A stretch of 64,000 nucleotides of DNA from positions 496,001 through 560,000 of the forward strand of contig NZ_AEJB01000361.1 in the NCBI RefSeq assembly GCF_000331005.1, read 5' to 3'. The notes beneath the pieces were generated by a model. The model had not been told where the DNA came from. It saw only the letters and a list, made by a program, of their open reading frames with translations, and did not search any database. Made by a program: the position numbers and the translations under genes. Positions 43,523-52,147 of the stretch are shown here, one piece after another. The DNA comes from Streptomyces turgidiscabies Car8 (GTDB lineage: Bacteria; Actinomycetota; Actinomycetes; Streptomycetales; Streptomycetaceae). Numbering within the stretch: position 1 is the first letter of the stretch; each line of letters begins with the position of its first letter.

Positions 43523-44749
43523 GTGCAGACCGCCCCCGCCAAGGCCGACAGGCCACTGCGCGCTGTCACCTATCGCAGCGTGCTGCGGGTGCCCCATGCC
43601 GCCCGGCTGCTGATCGGCACGCTTATAGGACGCCTGCCATCGGGAATGGCGCCCCTCGCCATCGTCCTGATCGGCACCGAGAACGGCGGGTTGCAGACGG
43701 GGAGCGGACTGGCTGCCGTGTACTTGCTGGCCAACGCCGTGGGCGGGCCCTTGCTCGGCCGCCTGGTCGACCGGCACGGGCAGACAGGAGTGCTGACGAC
43801 GAGCGCGGCCACCGCGGCCGCCGGACTCCTTCTGCTCACGGCGGACGGCGCCTCATGGGGGGTCGTGCTTACAGCGGTGGCCCTGGCCGGACTGGCCAAG
43901 CCCCCGCTCGACGCGACGTTGCGTGCCTTGTGGAGCCCACTGATGCCGGACCGCGAGCACGAGCGGGTCGCTGTCTCTTTGGACGCCGCCGTGCAAGAGT
44001 TGATCTTCATCGTCGGGCCCTTGCTGGTGGCCGCCCTGGCCTACACGTCGTCGGCTCGCTGGGCCGTGGTGGCGACGGCAGCTGTCGGGTTGGCGGGCAC
44101 GCTCCTAGTCGTCACCGCACCCCCGTCGCGGTCGTGGACGGCGCAGCCTCGCGAAGTGGACTGGCTGGGCCCGCTGCGGTCTCAGCAACTGCGCGTTCTC
44201 TACACGGCCATGCTGTTCATCGGCGTACCCATGGGGGCCCTCACTCCGCTCGCGGTCACCTTCGCCGACCAGTTCCAGTACGCCGGTCTATCGGGCGCAC
44301 TGCCCGCCGCCGTCTCCGCCGGTGCCCTGGTCGGCGGGCTCCTGTACGGGGCACGCTCGTGGCCCGGCCCGACGGCAGTGCATCTGGTGGTCCTCTGCGC
44401 TGGCTTCGCGACGGGCTGGATCCCCCTGTTGGCGGCTGGGAACTCCCTTCTCGCGGTCGCGGCGTGCTTGCTCCCGGGCCTCGTCATGGCCCCGTTGCTC
44501 AGCGCGGCCTATCTCCTCACCGTCCGCTTGGCGCCGGCCGGCACGGTCACCGAGGCAAGCGCCGTGCTGGTTGCGGCTCTCGACCTCGGATGCGCCGTGG
44601 GCACCGGGGCCGCAGGACTCTCCTTCGCCCGCGTGCTCCTGCCGGCTGGCGGGGCCGCGGCCCTCGTCGTGCTCTGGGCCGCCCGCGGACTGAGACGTCC
44701 TCGGGTCCTTCCCCCCGCCGTCGCCGAACCCCAGCACGTGACCACGTGA
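43523..44749 (+). CDS. MFS transporter (3 of 4)
   Basis: A 408-residue MFS protein. It opens YRSVLRVPHAARLLIGTLIG and has GPLLGRLVDRHGQTGVL as loop 2-3 signature, in close parallel with the transporter at 46066 (LRLPYAARLLTATLVSRLP; QPLLGRLVDRRGQTRTL), so these two are paralogues. GTG 43523 has CAGGAGACCCT upstream. About 12 hydrophobic helices. It lies just before the methyltransferase gene; the substrate is probably an intermediate or product of the cluster. Confidence 0.8.
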   Translation: MQTAPAKADRPLRAVTYRSVLRVPHAARLLIGTLIGRLPSGMAPLAIVLIGTENGGLQTGSGLAAVYLLANAVGGPLLGRLVDRHGQTGVLTTSAATAAAGLLLLTADGASWGVVLTAVALAGLAKPPLDATLRALWSPLMPDREHERVAVSLDAAVQELIFIVGPLLVAALAYTSSARWAVVATAAVGLAGTLLVVTAPPSRSWTAQPREVDWLGPLRSQQLRVLYTAMLFIGVPMGALTPLAVTFADQFQYAGLSGALPAAVSAGALVGGLLYGARSWPGPTAVHLVVLCAGFATGWIPLLAAGNSLLAVAACLLPGLVMAPLLSAAYLLTVRLAPAGTVTEASAVLVAALDLGCAVGTGAAGLSFARVLLPAGGAAALVVLWAARGLRRPRVLPPAVAEPQHVTT

Positions 44750-44795
44750 ACACCGTCCCCATCCGCGCCACCTCACTTGTTTAAAGGACTTCGCG

Positions 44796-45788
44796 ATGAC
44801 CGCACCCGCTCTGCCCGCCGTGACCTCGCCCGCACCGGATCACCTTGCTGAACTGCGCACAGACGTCGTACGGGGGTTCGCCGCGTCCCCGAAACAGCTC
44901 TCGCCGAAGTGGCTGTATGACGCGGACGGGACCCGGCTGTTCGACGAGATCACCCGGCTGCCGGAGTACTACCCGTTCAGGACGGAGCAGGCGATCATCG
45001 CCGACTCCTGCACCACCATCGCCTGGCTCACCTGCGCCAGAACCTTGATCGAGCTGGGTTCCGGTTCGTGCTCGGCCAAGACACGTCTGCTGCTCGATGC
45101 CCTGAGCGGCCCGCTCACCACCTACGTGCCGGTCGACGTGAGCTCCAGCGCCCTGGCCCAGGCCTCAGCCTCCATCGCGGCGGAGTACCCCGGCCTGACG
45201 GTGAAACCCCTCCTTGCCGACTTCACGGCCGCGGTCGACCTTCCGCCCACCGACGGGCCCCGCCTGTTCGCCTTCCTCGGCGGGACCTTCGGCAACTTCC
45301 TTCCCCCCGAGCAAGCGGCATTCCTGGCCACCCTCACCTCCCGCCTGGCCCCCGGCGACCGCCTGCTCCTCGGCGTGGACCTGGTCAAGGACCCAGCCGT
45401 CATCATTCGCGCCTACAACGACGCTGCAGGCGTGACCGCCCGGTTCAATCTCGGCCTGCTGCATCGCCTCAATCGGGAACTGGACGCCGACTTCGACGTG
45501 GCCGCCTTCGAGCACGTGGCCGTCTGGGACGCGGACCACAAGTGGATCGAGATGCGTCTGCGGTCCCGCCGGGACCAGACCGTCACCCTGCGCGGTGTCG
45601 ACCTGGTCGTGCCCTTCGCCGCGGGAGAGGAACTGCGCACCGAGGTCAGCGCAAAGTTCCATCCTCACGGCCTTGCCGCGCAGCTCAACGCCGCTGGCCT
45701 GGAGCTGAGCCACTGGTGGACCGACCCCGCCCGCCTCTACGGACTGGCCATGATCGCACGCGCCGACGACATCACCCCGGCGGCCTGA
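44796..45788 (+). CDS. egtD: EgtD-type L-histidine N-alpha-methyltransferase
   Basis: A 330-residue SAM-dependent methyltransferase of the EgtD family, which makes hercynine (trimethylhistidine) in ergothioneine synthesis. Key features: LSPKWLYDADGTRLFDEITR, LPEYYPFR (substrate Tyr), SAM motif LIELGSGSCSAKTRLLLDAL, GGTFGNFLP (substrate Asn), RAYNDAAGVTARFN (Tyr), WIEMRLR and LRTEVSAKFHP. The Glu-x-Ser and Met positions known to select histidine in the mycobacterial enzyme are all kept, so histidine is the likely substrate. No EgtB, EgtC or EgtA is nearby, so this may be a second copy dedicated to the cluster product. AAAGGACTTCGCG precedes the ATG. Confidence 0.85.
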   Translation: MTAPALPAVTSPAPDHLAELRTDVVRGFAASPKQLSPKWLYDADGTRLFDEITRLPEYYPFRTEQAIIADSCTTIAWLTCARTLIELGSGSCSAKTRLLLDALSGPLTTYVPVDVSSSALAQASASIAAEYPGLTVKPLLADFTAAVDLPPTDGPRLFAFLGGTFGNFLPPEQAAFLATLTSRLAPGDRLLLGVDLVKDPAVIIRAYNDAAGVTARFNLGLLHRLNRELDADFDVAAFEHVAVWDADHKWIEMRLRSRRDQTVTLRGVDLVVPFAAGEELRTEVSAKFHPHGLAAQLNAAGLELSHWWTDPARLYGLAMIARADDITPAA

Positions 45789-45856
45789 TGCCCGTCTCCG
45801 CCGATCCCTCGCACACATCCACCCGGCGTCGGGCTTTCCATGTCAACCGAAGGACG

Positions 45857-46069
45857 ATGATGCGCCCCACCGACGGCTCAGCGCACGCTGCATGCGCCCT
45901 CGCGTGCCCGGGCGCGCACGCCCTTCCGTCCCTCGGCCACCCGACGCAGGCCCACGTGCCTGTTCGTCGGCCCGCGCCCATCGGCGATGAGTCACGGACC
46001 GCCGAGGCGAATGACCACGGCAGCCGGACCCGGCGGCACACGAGTCTGCACCGCGGAGCGCACACATGA
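45857..46069 (+). CDS. Small ORF coupled to the fourth MFS gene
   Basis: A 70-residue frame from ATG 45857 (or 45860), with GAAGGACG just upstream, to TGA 46067-46069, which overlaps the MFS ATG at 46066. The peptide begins MMRPTDGSAHAACALACPGA and is rich in His, Ala, Pro and Arg. Like the 38459 ORF it sits directly before a transporter with ATGA coupling. No domain recognised; it may be a leader for coupled translation or a genuine small product. Confidence 0.35.
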   Translation: MMRPTDGSAHAACALACPGAHALPSLGHPTQAHVPVRRPAPIGDESRTAEANDHGSRTRRHTSLHRGAHT

Positions 46070-47334
46070 GCGCGGTCGACACACCCCCCGCCCCCATCGT
46101 CCGCGCCGCGCCGACGCACCACACCCAGCAGCGCCCCGTGCACTGGGGCACCGTGCTGCGGCTGCCGTACGCAGCGCGCCTGTTGACCGCCACGCTCGTG
46201 AGCCGGTTGCCGCTGGGCATGACGCCTGTCGCGCTGCTGATCGCTGCGCGGGCGAACGGCCACGGATACGGCGTTGGGGCTGCGCTCGCCTCCCTGTACG
46301 GGCTCGCGGTAGCGGTCGGGCAGCCGCTGCTCGGCCGCCTGGTCGACCGGCGGGGACAGACCCGCACACTCATGGCCGGCGCGATCACGTCGGCGGCCGC
46401 ACTCCTCATCCTTGCGGCCGCCGAAACGCTCAACCTGCTGATTGCAGCCGCCGCCGTCGCCGTCGCGGGAGCAACAGCCCCGCCGATGGAGGGGGTCCTG
46501 AGGGCACTGTGGCCCGCGATCACCCCCACGCGGCGGCATTTGCGTGCGGCGCTGGCCCTCGACAGCGGAAGCCAGGAACTTGTCTACGCCGCCGGTCCTC
46601 TCACCGCTGTCGCCGCTGCAGCGGTGGCACCGCCCGGCCTCACCTTCGCCGTGGCCGCCGGCCTCGGGCTGGGAGGGGCTCTCGCCGTCGCGGCATCGGC
46701 TCCTTCCCGCAGGTGGCGACCCGCGCAAGTGCGAAGCGGAGCCCTCGGTGCCCTGCGCTCGGTCGGCATGCGATGGATGCTGCTCGTCCTCACCGTGGTC
46801 GGCGGGACACTCGGCGCGCTGTCGGTGGCCGCCCTGACCGCGAGCGAACGGCATTCCGCTCAGTGGCTGGCAGGCGTCCTGCCCGCCGGGGTGTCGATCG
46901 GTGCGCTCCTGGGGACCGCCGCCTGGACCGCGCTGCCGCTGCCCGCTTCCCTCAGCAGGCAACTCGCGTTGACCGCCGCAGTATTCGCGGCCGTCTGGGT
47001 GCCGCTGAGCCTCGACCCGCCACCGTTCGCCGCCCTCGCGCTGACGGTGCCGCCCGGCATGGCCTTCGGAGCGCTGCTGACGTGCGCGTATCAGGTGGTC
47101 GCAGAGCTTGCCCCGCCCGGCACGCTCATCGAGGCGTACGGCTGGCTCATCGCAGCCTTCGGGCTGGGCCAGTCCCTGGGGACAGCGGCCGCCGGCGTGC
47201 TCGAGGGCCCCTGGGCCCTCCCGGCAGGCACGGCCACGCTCGCCCTCGTCCTCTCCGCCCCAGTCTGCCGGCGCCTCGCGGTGCGCACGGCAGCCGCCCC
47301 TTCCCCTTGCCCGTCGCCCGAGAGGCCGTCATGA
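46066..47334 (+). CDS. MFS transporter (4 of 4)
   Basis: A 422-residue MFS protein, paralogous to the one at 43523. TM helices include TPVALLIAARANG, ALASLYGLAVAVG, AALLILAAAETLNLLIAAAA and FGALLTCAYQVVAELAPPG; the late segment LIEAYGWLIAAFGLGQSLGT resembles the corresponding T/EA...LVAALDLG part of its sister. The stop overlaps the trpA-like ATG (ATGA), coupling transport and the lyase. The substrate is unknown. Confidence 0.8.
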   Translation: MSAVDTPPAPIVRAAPTHHTQQRPVHWGTVLRLPYAARLLTATLVSRLPLGMTPVALLIAARANGHGYGVGAALASLYGLAVAVGQPLLGRLVDRRGQTRTLMAGAITSAAALLILAAAETLNLLIAAAAVAVAGATAPPMEGVLRALWPAITPTRRHLRAALALDSGSQELVYAAGPLTAVAAAAVAPPGLTFAVAAGLGLGGALAVAASAPSRRWRPAQVRSGALGALRSVGMRWMLLVLTVVGGTLGALSVAALTASERHSAQWLAGVLPAGVSIGALLGTAAWTALPLPASLSRQLALTAAVFAAVWVPLSLDPPPFAALALTVPPGMAFGALLTCAYQVVAELAPPGTLIEAYGWLIAAFGLGQSLGTAAAGVLEGPWALPAGTATLALVLSAPVCRRLAVRTAAAPSPCPSPERPS

Positions 47335-48170
47335 ACAACTCCACGTCGCCGTCCTGGCCGCCCGCCGACCGCCTCGACCGGGCCCTTGCCGTCAGCCACG
47401 CGAAGGGGCGGGCCGCGCTCGGCCTCTACCTGCCACTCGGCTACCCCACCCCCACAGCCAGCCTGGACGCGCTGCATTCGATGGCCCAGTCCGCCGACGT
47501 GCTGGAGATCGGCGTCCCGCACCACGACCCGGTCATGGACGGCCCCCTGATCCGGGAAGCCTCCGCCCAGGCACTGGCCGCTGGCTTCCAGATGCACGAT
47601 GTCTTCACGGCCACATCCGAACTGACTGCGTCCACACCTGCCGCGCTGCTGGTCATGTCGTACTGGGCCCCGATCGCGCAGTACGGCATCGAGCCCTTTG
47701 CGCGTCGGCTGGCCGCTGCGGGCGGCGCGGGGGTACTCATCCCTGACCTTCCCCCGCCAGCGGCGGAGGCATGGAGAGCAGCAGCAGCCTCGGCCGGCCT
47801 GCACACCATCCCCCTCATCCAGTCCCGCGCCTCCACGGCACAACTGGCGGCGATCGGCGCTTCCCACAGCGGCATGGTCTACGCCCCCGCGACCCCCGGC
47901 CTCACGGGCTCCCAACACCCGCTCAGCCCCGACCTGCCGAGGCTGGTCCACCGCCTGCGCACCACAACCCACCTGCCGGTCGCGGTCGGCATCGGCATCA
48001 GCACACCGGGCCAGGCCGCACAGGCGTCCGCGTACGCGGACGCCGTCGTGGTCGGCTCGGCTGTCATCCGGCGCATGCGAGACGAGCCCAACACGCCCGC
48101 CACCGCCGCCGACGAGATCGCTCGCGACTTCGCCGCCGGAGTCCGCCGCGCCCGGCGCTCCGCAGCCTGA
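47331..48170 (+). CDS. trpA: Tryptophan synthase alpha-type lyase
   Basis: A 279-residue TIM-barrel protein of the TrpA family, cleaving indole-3-glycerol phosphate to indole and glyceraldehyde 3-phosphate. Both catalytic acids are present: Glu in DVLEIGVPHHDP and Asp in VMDGPLIRE. The phosphate-binding parts VAVGIGISTPGQAAQ and VVVGSAVIRRM are intact. There is no trpB or other trp gene here, so it may act alone as an indole-releasing lyase for secondary metabolism, as known for plant BX1/IGL, or be an extra copy of the primary gene. ATGA overlap with the MFS gene. The normal length is 265-280 residues. Confidence 0.85.
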   Translation: MNNSTSPSWPPADRLDRALAVSHAKGRAALGLYLPLGYPTPTASLDALHSMAQSADVLEIGVPHHDPVMDGPLIREASAQALAAGFQMHDVFTATSELTASTPAALLVMSYWAPIAQYGIEPFARRLAAAGGAGVLIPDLPPPAAEAWRAAAASAGLHTIPLIQSRASTAQLAAIGASHSGMVYAPATPGLTGSQHPLSPDLPRLVHRLRTTTHLPVAVGIGISTPGQAAQASAYADAVVVGSAVIRRMRDEPNTPATAADEIARDFAAGVRRARRSAA

Positions 48171-48201
48171 CCCGTCCCCAGTTCCTGAAGGAGGAACCAC
48201 C

Positions 48202-48828
48202 ATGCCCCATTCCTCGACCTCGATCCCGCGCCCGCGCCCGCGCCACCTGACCGTGCTCGCCGTCGGCGTCGCCACGGCCCTCACCCTCACCGCCTGCGGC
48301 GCACACTCGGACACCGGCGCGACCAGGGAGAAATCTGCCTCGACGACCAGCGCGGGCAAAGAGAAGACGACGTTCAAGCTGGGTGAGGCCAGCCCGGTCC
48401 AAGAGAGCCAGATGCAGCGCTCCCGAGGGGCCACCCACACGATCACGCCCACCAAGGTGGTCGTCGGCAGCAAGGCCGACATGGACAACTCCGGGCTTGA
48501 GCAGGACAAGGAAGACGGCCCCCAGGTGCCCGTGTACGTCTGGTCGACGCTCACCCACAAGAGCGGCAAGCCGATGGCGCTGGGCGACATGGATGACGAT
48601 CTGGTTGTCAGAACGGATACAGGCCAGCGCACCCGCGCCCTCATCGTGCTGCTCGGCCAGGCGCAGTGGCCCAACTGCCCGGCGTTCGACTCCGACAAGA
48701 AGCTCGTCGCAGGCCAGTCGCAGCGCATTTGCACCGCCTTCCTCATCCCACAGGGCCAGAAGGCCGCCGCAGTCCAGCTCAGCCAGGGCTTCTACAGCAA
48801 GCCCCTGGAGTGGCCCGTGAAGAGCTGA
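48202..48828 (+). CDS. Lipoprotein
   Basis: A 208-residue precursor with Arg/Pro-rich n-region, hydrophobic core (HLTVLAVGVATALTLTAC) and a lipobox LTAC at the cleavage site, so it is tethered outside the membrane. The mature part after a Ser/Thr linker is a beta-sandwich-like domain (VPVYVWSTLTHKSGKPMALG; TRALIVLLGQAQWPNCPAF; QRICTAFLIPQGQKAA), similar in style to DUF4352-type exported proteins. GGAGGAACCACC precedes the ATG. It is followed by another lipoprotein gene whose N-terminus is similar (TACGPGSDTG against TACGAHSDTG). Confidence 0.75.
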   Translation: MPHSSTSIPRPRPRHLTVLAVGVATALTLTACGAHSDTGATREKSASTTSAGKEKTTFKLGEASPVQESQMQRSRGATHTITPTKVVVGSKADMDNSGLEQDKEDGPQVPVYVWSTLTHKSGKPMALGDMDDDLVVRTDTGQRTRALIVLLGQAQWPNCPAFDSDKKLVAGQSQRICTAFLIPQGQKAAAVQLSQGFYSKPLEWPVKS

Positions 48829-48963
48829 CCGGACGCCGCTCCAACCACCCTCACCGCGAGAGCGGACGCGGGGACCGTCCGACCGCCGCCCCCACAGCAC
48901 TGATACCCGCCCGCCGGAGCGGAGCACCCCTTCCCTCGCTCGATTCCACCAGGAGTGATCCAG

Positions 48964-49962
48964 ATGCCCTCCCCCCAACAGCACCCGTCCCCACCCCGTA
49001 TGCGTGCCGGTGCCGCAGCCCTGGGCGCAGCGGCGGCGCTGTGTCTCACCGCCTGTGGACCAGGCTCGGACACCGGCTCGGCCCCCACCTCGAGCGCGAG
49101 CCCCGCTCCGAAGGGGGTCGTCGACCACAAGACTGCCGGGTCCATCCTCGACCACTACCAGGAGATCAACAACAAGGCGAACAAGACGCGCGACGCGAGC
49201 CTCCTCTCCACCGTGGAAGCCGGCCAGCTCTACGCCCGCAGCAAGGCCGACTATGAGCAGTTCGACACCCTGAGCGCGAAGGAGAAGAAGGACTACGGCA
49301 CCCCGTTCTACTTCACCCGGCGCTCCTTCTACATCCCGCCCACCGGCAACTGGTTCGCGGCCGAGGCCTCCACCAACGGCACGAACCACACATTCATGAT
49401 CTTCGAGAAGTCCGCCGACACCGGCGGCACCTGGAAGAAGGTCATCTCCCTGTTCCCGCAGCAACCGCTCCCGACCCCCCGGACCAAGCGCGGCCTGGCC
49501 GTCCCCGCCGACGCGGACACCCCGGTCGGCAGCCTCGCACCCAGCGGCGTCACCATCGCCGTCGAAGACCTCTTCGCCAGCGGCGGCACCAAGGACGGCA
49601 GCAAACTCTCCCACGCCAACGACAACGCCAAGGCCATCCTCAAGACCTACAAGGAACGCGGCGACCACCTCGGGTCCCAAGCCACGGTGAACTTCTTCCC
49701 GATCACGCCGACCCACGACAAGACCTACACCCTGACCACCTCCTCCGGCGTCCTGGCGATCACCTCTCTCGCCCACAAGGCAGAGACCCTCGTCACCAAC
49801 GCCGGCCTGCAGATCACCCCCGGCAAGACCGAGTCGGTCTACAACAAGACGCCACGTGCCGTGGTGGTGAACAGCTTCCAGGGCGAGGCCGTCGTCCACC
49901 TGCCCCGCCACGGCAAGCCCGAGATCCTCGACTACCGCTACGCCCTGGTCGACTCCCGCTGA
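48964..49962 (+). CDS. Lipoprotein
   Basis: A 332-residue precursor: signal peptide with lipobox (ALGAAAALCLTAC), Ser/Pro linker, and an exported domain of about 290 residues (VVDHKTAGSILDHYQEINNK ... FYFTRRSFYIPPTGNWF). The text contains TFMIFEKSADTGGTWKKV, a pattern found in Streptomyces lipoproteins of unknown role that look like extended NTF2/DUF8094-type folds. I prefer ATG 48964 with CAGGAG upstream over GTG 48955. Probable function at the cell surface; related to its neighbour only in the signal region. Confidence 0.75.
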   Translation: MPSPQQHPSPPRMRAGAAALGAAAALCLTACGPGSDTGSAPTSSASPAPKGVVDHKTAGSILDHYQEINNKANKTRDASLLSTVEAGQLYARSKADYEQFDTLSAKEKKDYGTPFYFTRRSFYIPPTGNWFAAEASTNGTNHTFMIFEKSADTGGTWKKVISLFPQQPLPTPRTKRGLAVPADADTPVGSLAPSGVTIAVEDLFASGGTKDGSKLSHANDNAKAILKTYKERGDHLGSQATVNFFPITPTHDKTYTLTTSSGVLAITSLAHKAETLVTNAGLQITPGKTESVYNKTPRAVVVNSFQGEAVVHLPRHGKPEILDYRYALVDSR

Positions 49963-50005
49963 CGGCCCACCCCACCCCATCCAGCCACGACCGAGGAAGA
50001 CCACC

Positions 50006-50731
50006 ATGCCCCTGGGCCCGTCACTCACCGCCGACATCCACGAGACGATCATCGTCCTTCCCGGCGGCGGCATCCACGCCCAGGGGCTGCGGCAAGACGG
50101 CCACCCCGACCAGGCCGAGGCCCTCATCGAGCGCGTCCGCGGCCCCCTGCGCGCCGCGGCCCAGCGACACGGCCGACCGATCCTGCTGTCCATCGGCCAC
50201 CCCTACGGGCACATCGACCAGCAGCAGATCGCCGCCGACGGCACGGTTCACCTCGGCCAGGACCCGCCCGCCAACACCCAGCCCGTCGACCCGATATGGA
50301 ACCAGGGCATCCCCGAGGACACCGGCCTGCTCGAGACCCCGCGCGCAGCTCAGCGCGCGGGGCACTGGCGTGCCGCACAACAGGCCGCCCACCGCGCCAC
50401 CCAGCACCTCATCGCCCGCCACGGCCACGACCACCCGTACGCAGCGATGGGCACCGAACTCCAGGCGTACTTCGCCGTGATGGCCCAGGACCGCGCCGCC
50501 GCTGCCTCTCTCTACACCGAGGCCGCCGTCGCGATACACCGGCTCGGCGGCCCGCCAGAACAAAGCCGCCGCACCCTGGTGAACGCCATCGCCGCCTGGC
50601 TCCACTCCGACCGCGACACCAGCCCCGGCGGAGCAGGCTTCGCCGCCGCCCACGCACTGATCCGCATCACCCCCTACGACCACACCACCCTCGCAGCCCT
50701 GCTGCACCGACTGACCAGGGACCGCGCATGA
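50006..50731 (+). CDS. Hypothetical protein
   Basis: A 241-residue soluble protein, beginning MPLGPSLTADIHETIIVLPG with an alpha/beta N-terminal half (GRPILLSIGHPYGHIDQQQI). The C-terminal half is a helical, TPR-like array (HWRAAQQAAHRATQHLIARH; FAVMAQDRAAAASLYTEAAV). GAGGAAGACCACC precedes the ATG. The TPR-like half suggests partner binding, as in the accessory genes of Streptomyces regulators. Its stop overlaps the next ATG (ATGA). Confidence 0.65.
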   Translation: MPLGPSLTADIHETIIVLPGGGIHAQGLRQDGHPDQAEALIERVRGPLRAAAQRHGRPILLSIGHPYGHIDQQQIAADGTVHLGQDPPANTQPVDPIWNQGIPEDTGLLETPRAAQRAGHWRAAQQAAHRATQHLIARHGHDHPYAAMGTELQAYFAVMAQDRAAAASLYTEAAVAIHRLGGPPEQSRRTLVNAIAAWLHSDRDTSPGGAGFAAAHALIRITPYDHTTLAALLHRLTRDRA

Positions 50732-51039
50732 CAACCCTCTCCCCGCCGCGCCCCGCCACCCACCCGCACGACCGCAATCTCACCGGCCGCGGACGGGCGT
50801 ACCGGGCACGGCCCGTCCGCCAGGCCCCGCGCACACCGCCGGACGCCCTGAAGCCGCGTTTCTCGCACGCCGCCGCGCTGCCGCCCCGCCTCGTGCTGCG
50901 GGCTCCGCGGCCCACTTCCACCCCGTTCACCGAGCCCGCCCACGAGCCGGTCACGGCTCCTGTCACCGCCGCTGCGAGGCCGGCGGGCAGTGACTGGCTC
51001 AGCAGCTCCTTCAGCACAGCGCGGCGGCGATCTTCTTGA
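50728..51039 (+). CDS. Hypothetical protein (103 residues)
   Basis: The ATG overlaps the previous stop. The protein starts MTTLSPPRPATHPHDRNLTG and is Arg/Pro/Ala-rich with no hydrophobic core, ending SSFSTARRRSS. The last part runs over a minus-strand stretch that also looks coding (ending TFKKIAAALC), so the 3' end may be a junction. It is probably expressed because of the coupling, but the product could be disordered or truncated. Confidence 0.4.
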   Translation: MTTLSPPRPATHPHDRNLTGRGRAYRARPVRQAPRTPPDALKPRFSHAAALPPRLVLRAPRPTSTPFTEPAHEPVTAPVTAAARPAGSDWLSSSFSTARRRSS

Positions 51040-51211
51040 ACGTCAGCAGGGGCTTGCCGCTGCGGGTGCTGGTGGAGCGGGCGGCCAGCAGCAGGGCGGC
51101 CTCCGGGGCTCCTAGCTGCTTCGGTTTTCGTCATCGGGCTTCATTGTTTCTCAACTCCCCTCCCTTGCCGCTGCGTTGTCGGTGATGGCTGCCGAATCGC
51201 GTGTTGGCTGC

Positions 51212-52147
51212 TCAGTGGTTCATACGGAAGGGAGTCCACGGGGCCTCGGCGCCTTCGCGAAGGCCGTGCAGGCGGAGGCGGACCTGTTCTGCGAGACCGG
51301 GGCTACTGTCGAGGACCGGCAGGACAGCAGTGAGGACCTTGAGTTCCCTCAGCCGGCGGAGAACGGGCCAGCCAGACCAGGTCCGCATGTCGGCACCGTA
51401 GAGCTGGCACAGGAGGTCGTAGTCGGCTATGGGGCGTCGGTACCGGATGCAGGCCACCAACTCCGGGATGAGATCCCACTCGGCGGGGCCGCGGCACAAG
51501 GAGTCCAGGTCGCACAACACAGGTTCGCCATGGGGGCCACGGAGCAGGTTTCCGATGTAGGCGTCACCGTGGATGACACCACCCCGGTGCGGGAGTAGGT
51601 AGGTGAGATCCCGGAGCTGCTCGTCGAGTTCTTGGACGCTGTCGCCGAGCCACGCCTGGTCCCCGGGAGGGAGGATCGACGAATCGGCCAGACGTTCGCG
51701 CATCTCTTGGATGGGCTCCCACTGGGGAAGGCCGAACTCCAGCGTGGGCAGGGCGTGCAACTGGAGCAGTGGGCCAGCGAGTTCGTAGGCACGCGGCGTC
51801 GGGCGGCCGTCTTGCGGCAGGTAGAGCCAGAACGTGACGATGTGGTCGGTTTCGTTGATGAGTAGCGGCTGAGGGATCTCGGGCAGCAGACGGACGGCGG
51901 GGAAGTCGACGGCTTCGAGCCAGCGCGCGACCTGAACGAGACGTTCGGTGTCCACCAGGAGAGTGGCAGACGGGGCGATACGGACGATGACCGGATCGCC
52001 GGGGATCTTGAAGAGCGCGTTCATCGTGACATGTATCAACTCCGGTTTATTTGTCTGCGGCAATCCGGCGTGCTGGCACGCGAGTTGGACCGTGCGGTTG
52101 AGTCGGTGTTGGGCGAAGGGGCCACGAGACGTCGCCAAGGGAGCCAC
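51212..52147 (-). CDS. Aminoglycoside-phosphotransferase-fold protein
   Basis: A 311-residue APH/choline-kinase-type enzyme. It has the Brenner motif HGDAYIGNLL (catalytic Asp and Mg-binding Asn) and the downstream DLDSLCRGPAEWDL. The N-lobe (FKIPGDPVIVRIAPSATLLV) lacks an obvious VAIK Lys but has the R-x-A-P-S pattern of this family. It probably phosphorylates a small hydroxyl compound; a resistance role cannot be claimed. A GTG start at 52145-52147 gives the full length. It stands alone, opposite in direction to the biosynthetic-type cluster. Confidence 0.75.
   Translation of the reverse strand: MAPLATSRGPFAQHRLNRTVQLACQHAGLPQTNKPELIHVTMNALFKIPGDPVIVRIAPSATLLVDTERLVQVARWLEAVDFPAVRLLPEIPQPLLINETDHIVTFWLYLPQDGRPTPRAYELAGPLLQLHALPTLEFGLPQWEPIQEMRERLADSSILPPGDQAWLGDSVQELDEQLRDLTYLLPHRGGVIHGDAYIGNLLRGPHGEPVLCDLDSLCRGPAEWDLIPELVACIRYRRPIADYDLLCQLYGADMRTWSGWPVLRRLRELKVLTAVLPVLDSSPGLAEQVRLRLHGLREGAEAPWTPFRMNH

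Noticed and set aside
51012-51140. Possible minus-strand short gene ending LLTFKKIAAALC
   Set aside because: It looks coding for about 40 codons, but the only sensible ATG needs a one-base shift and nothing confirms it; possibly a decayed remnant.
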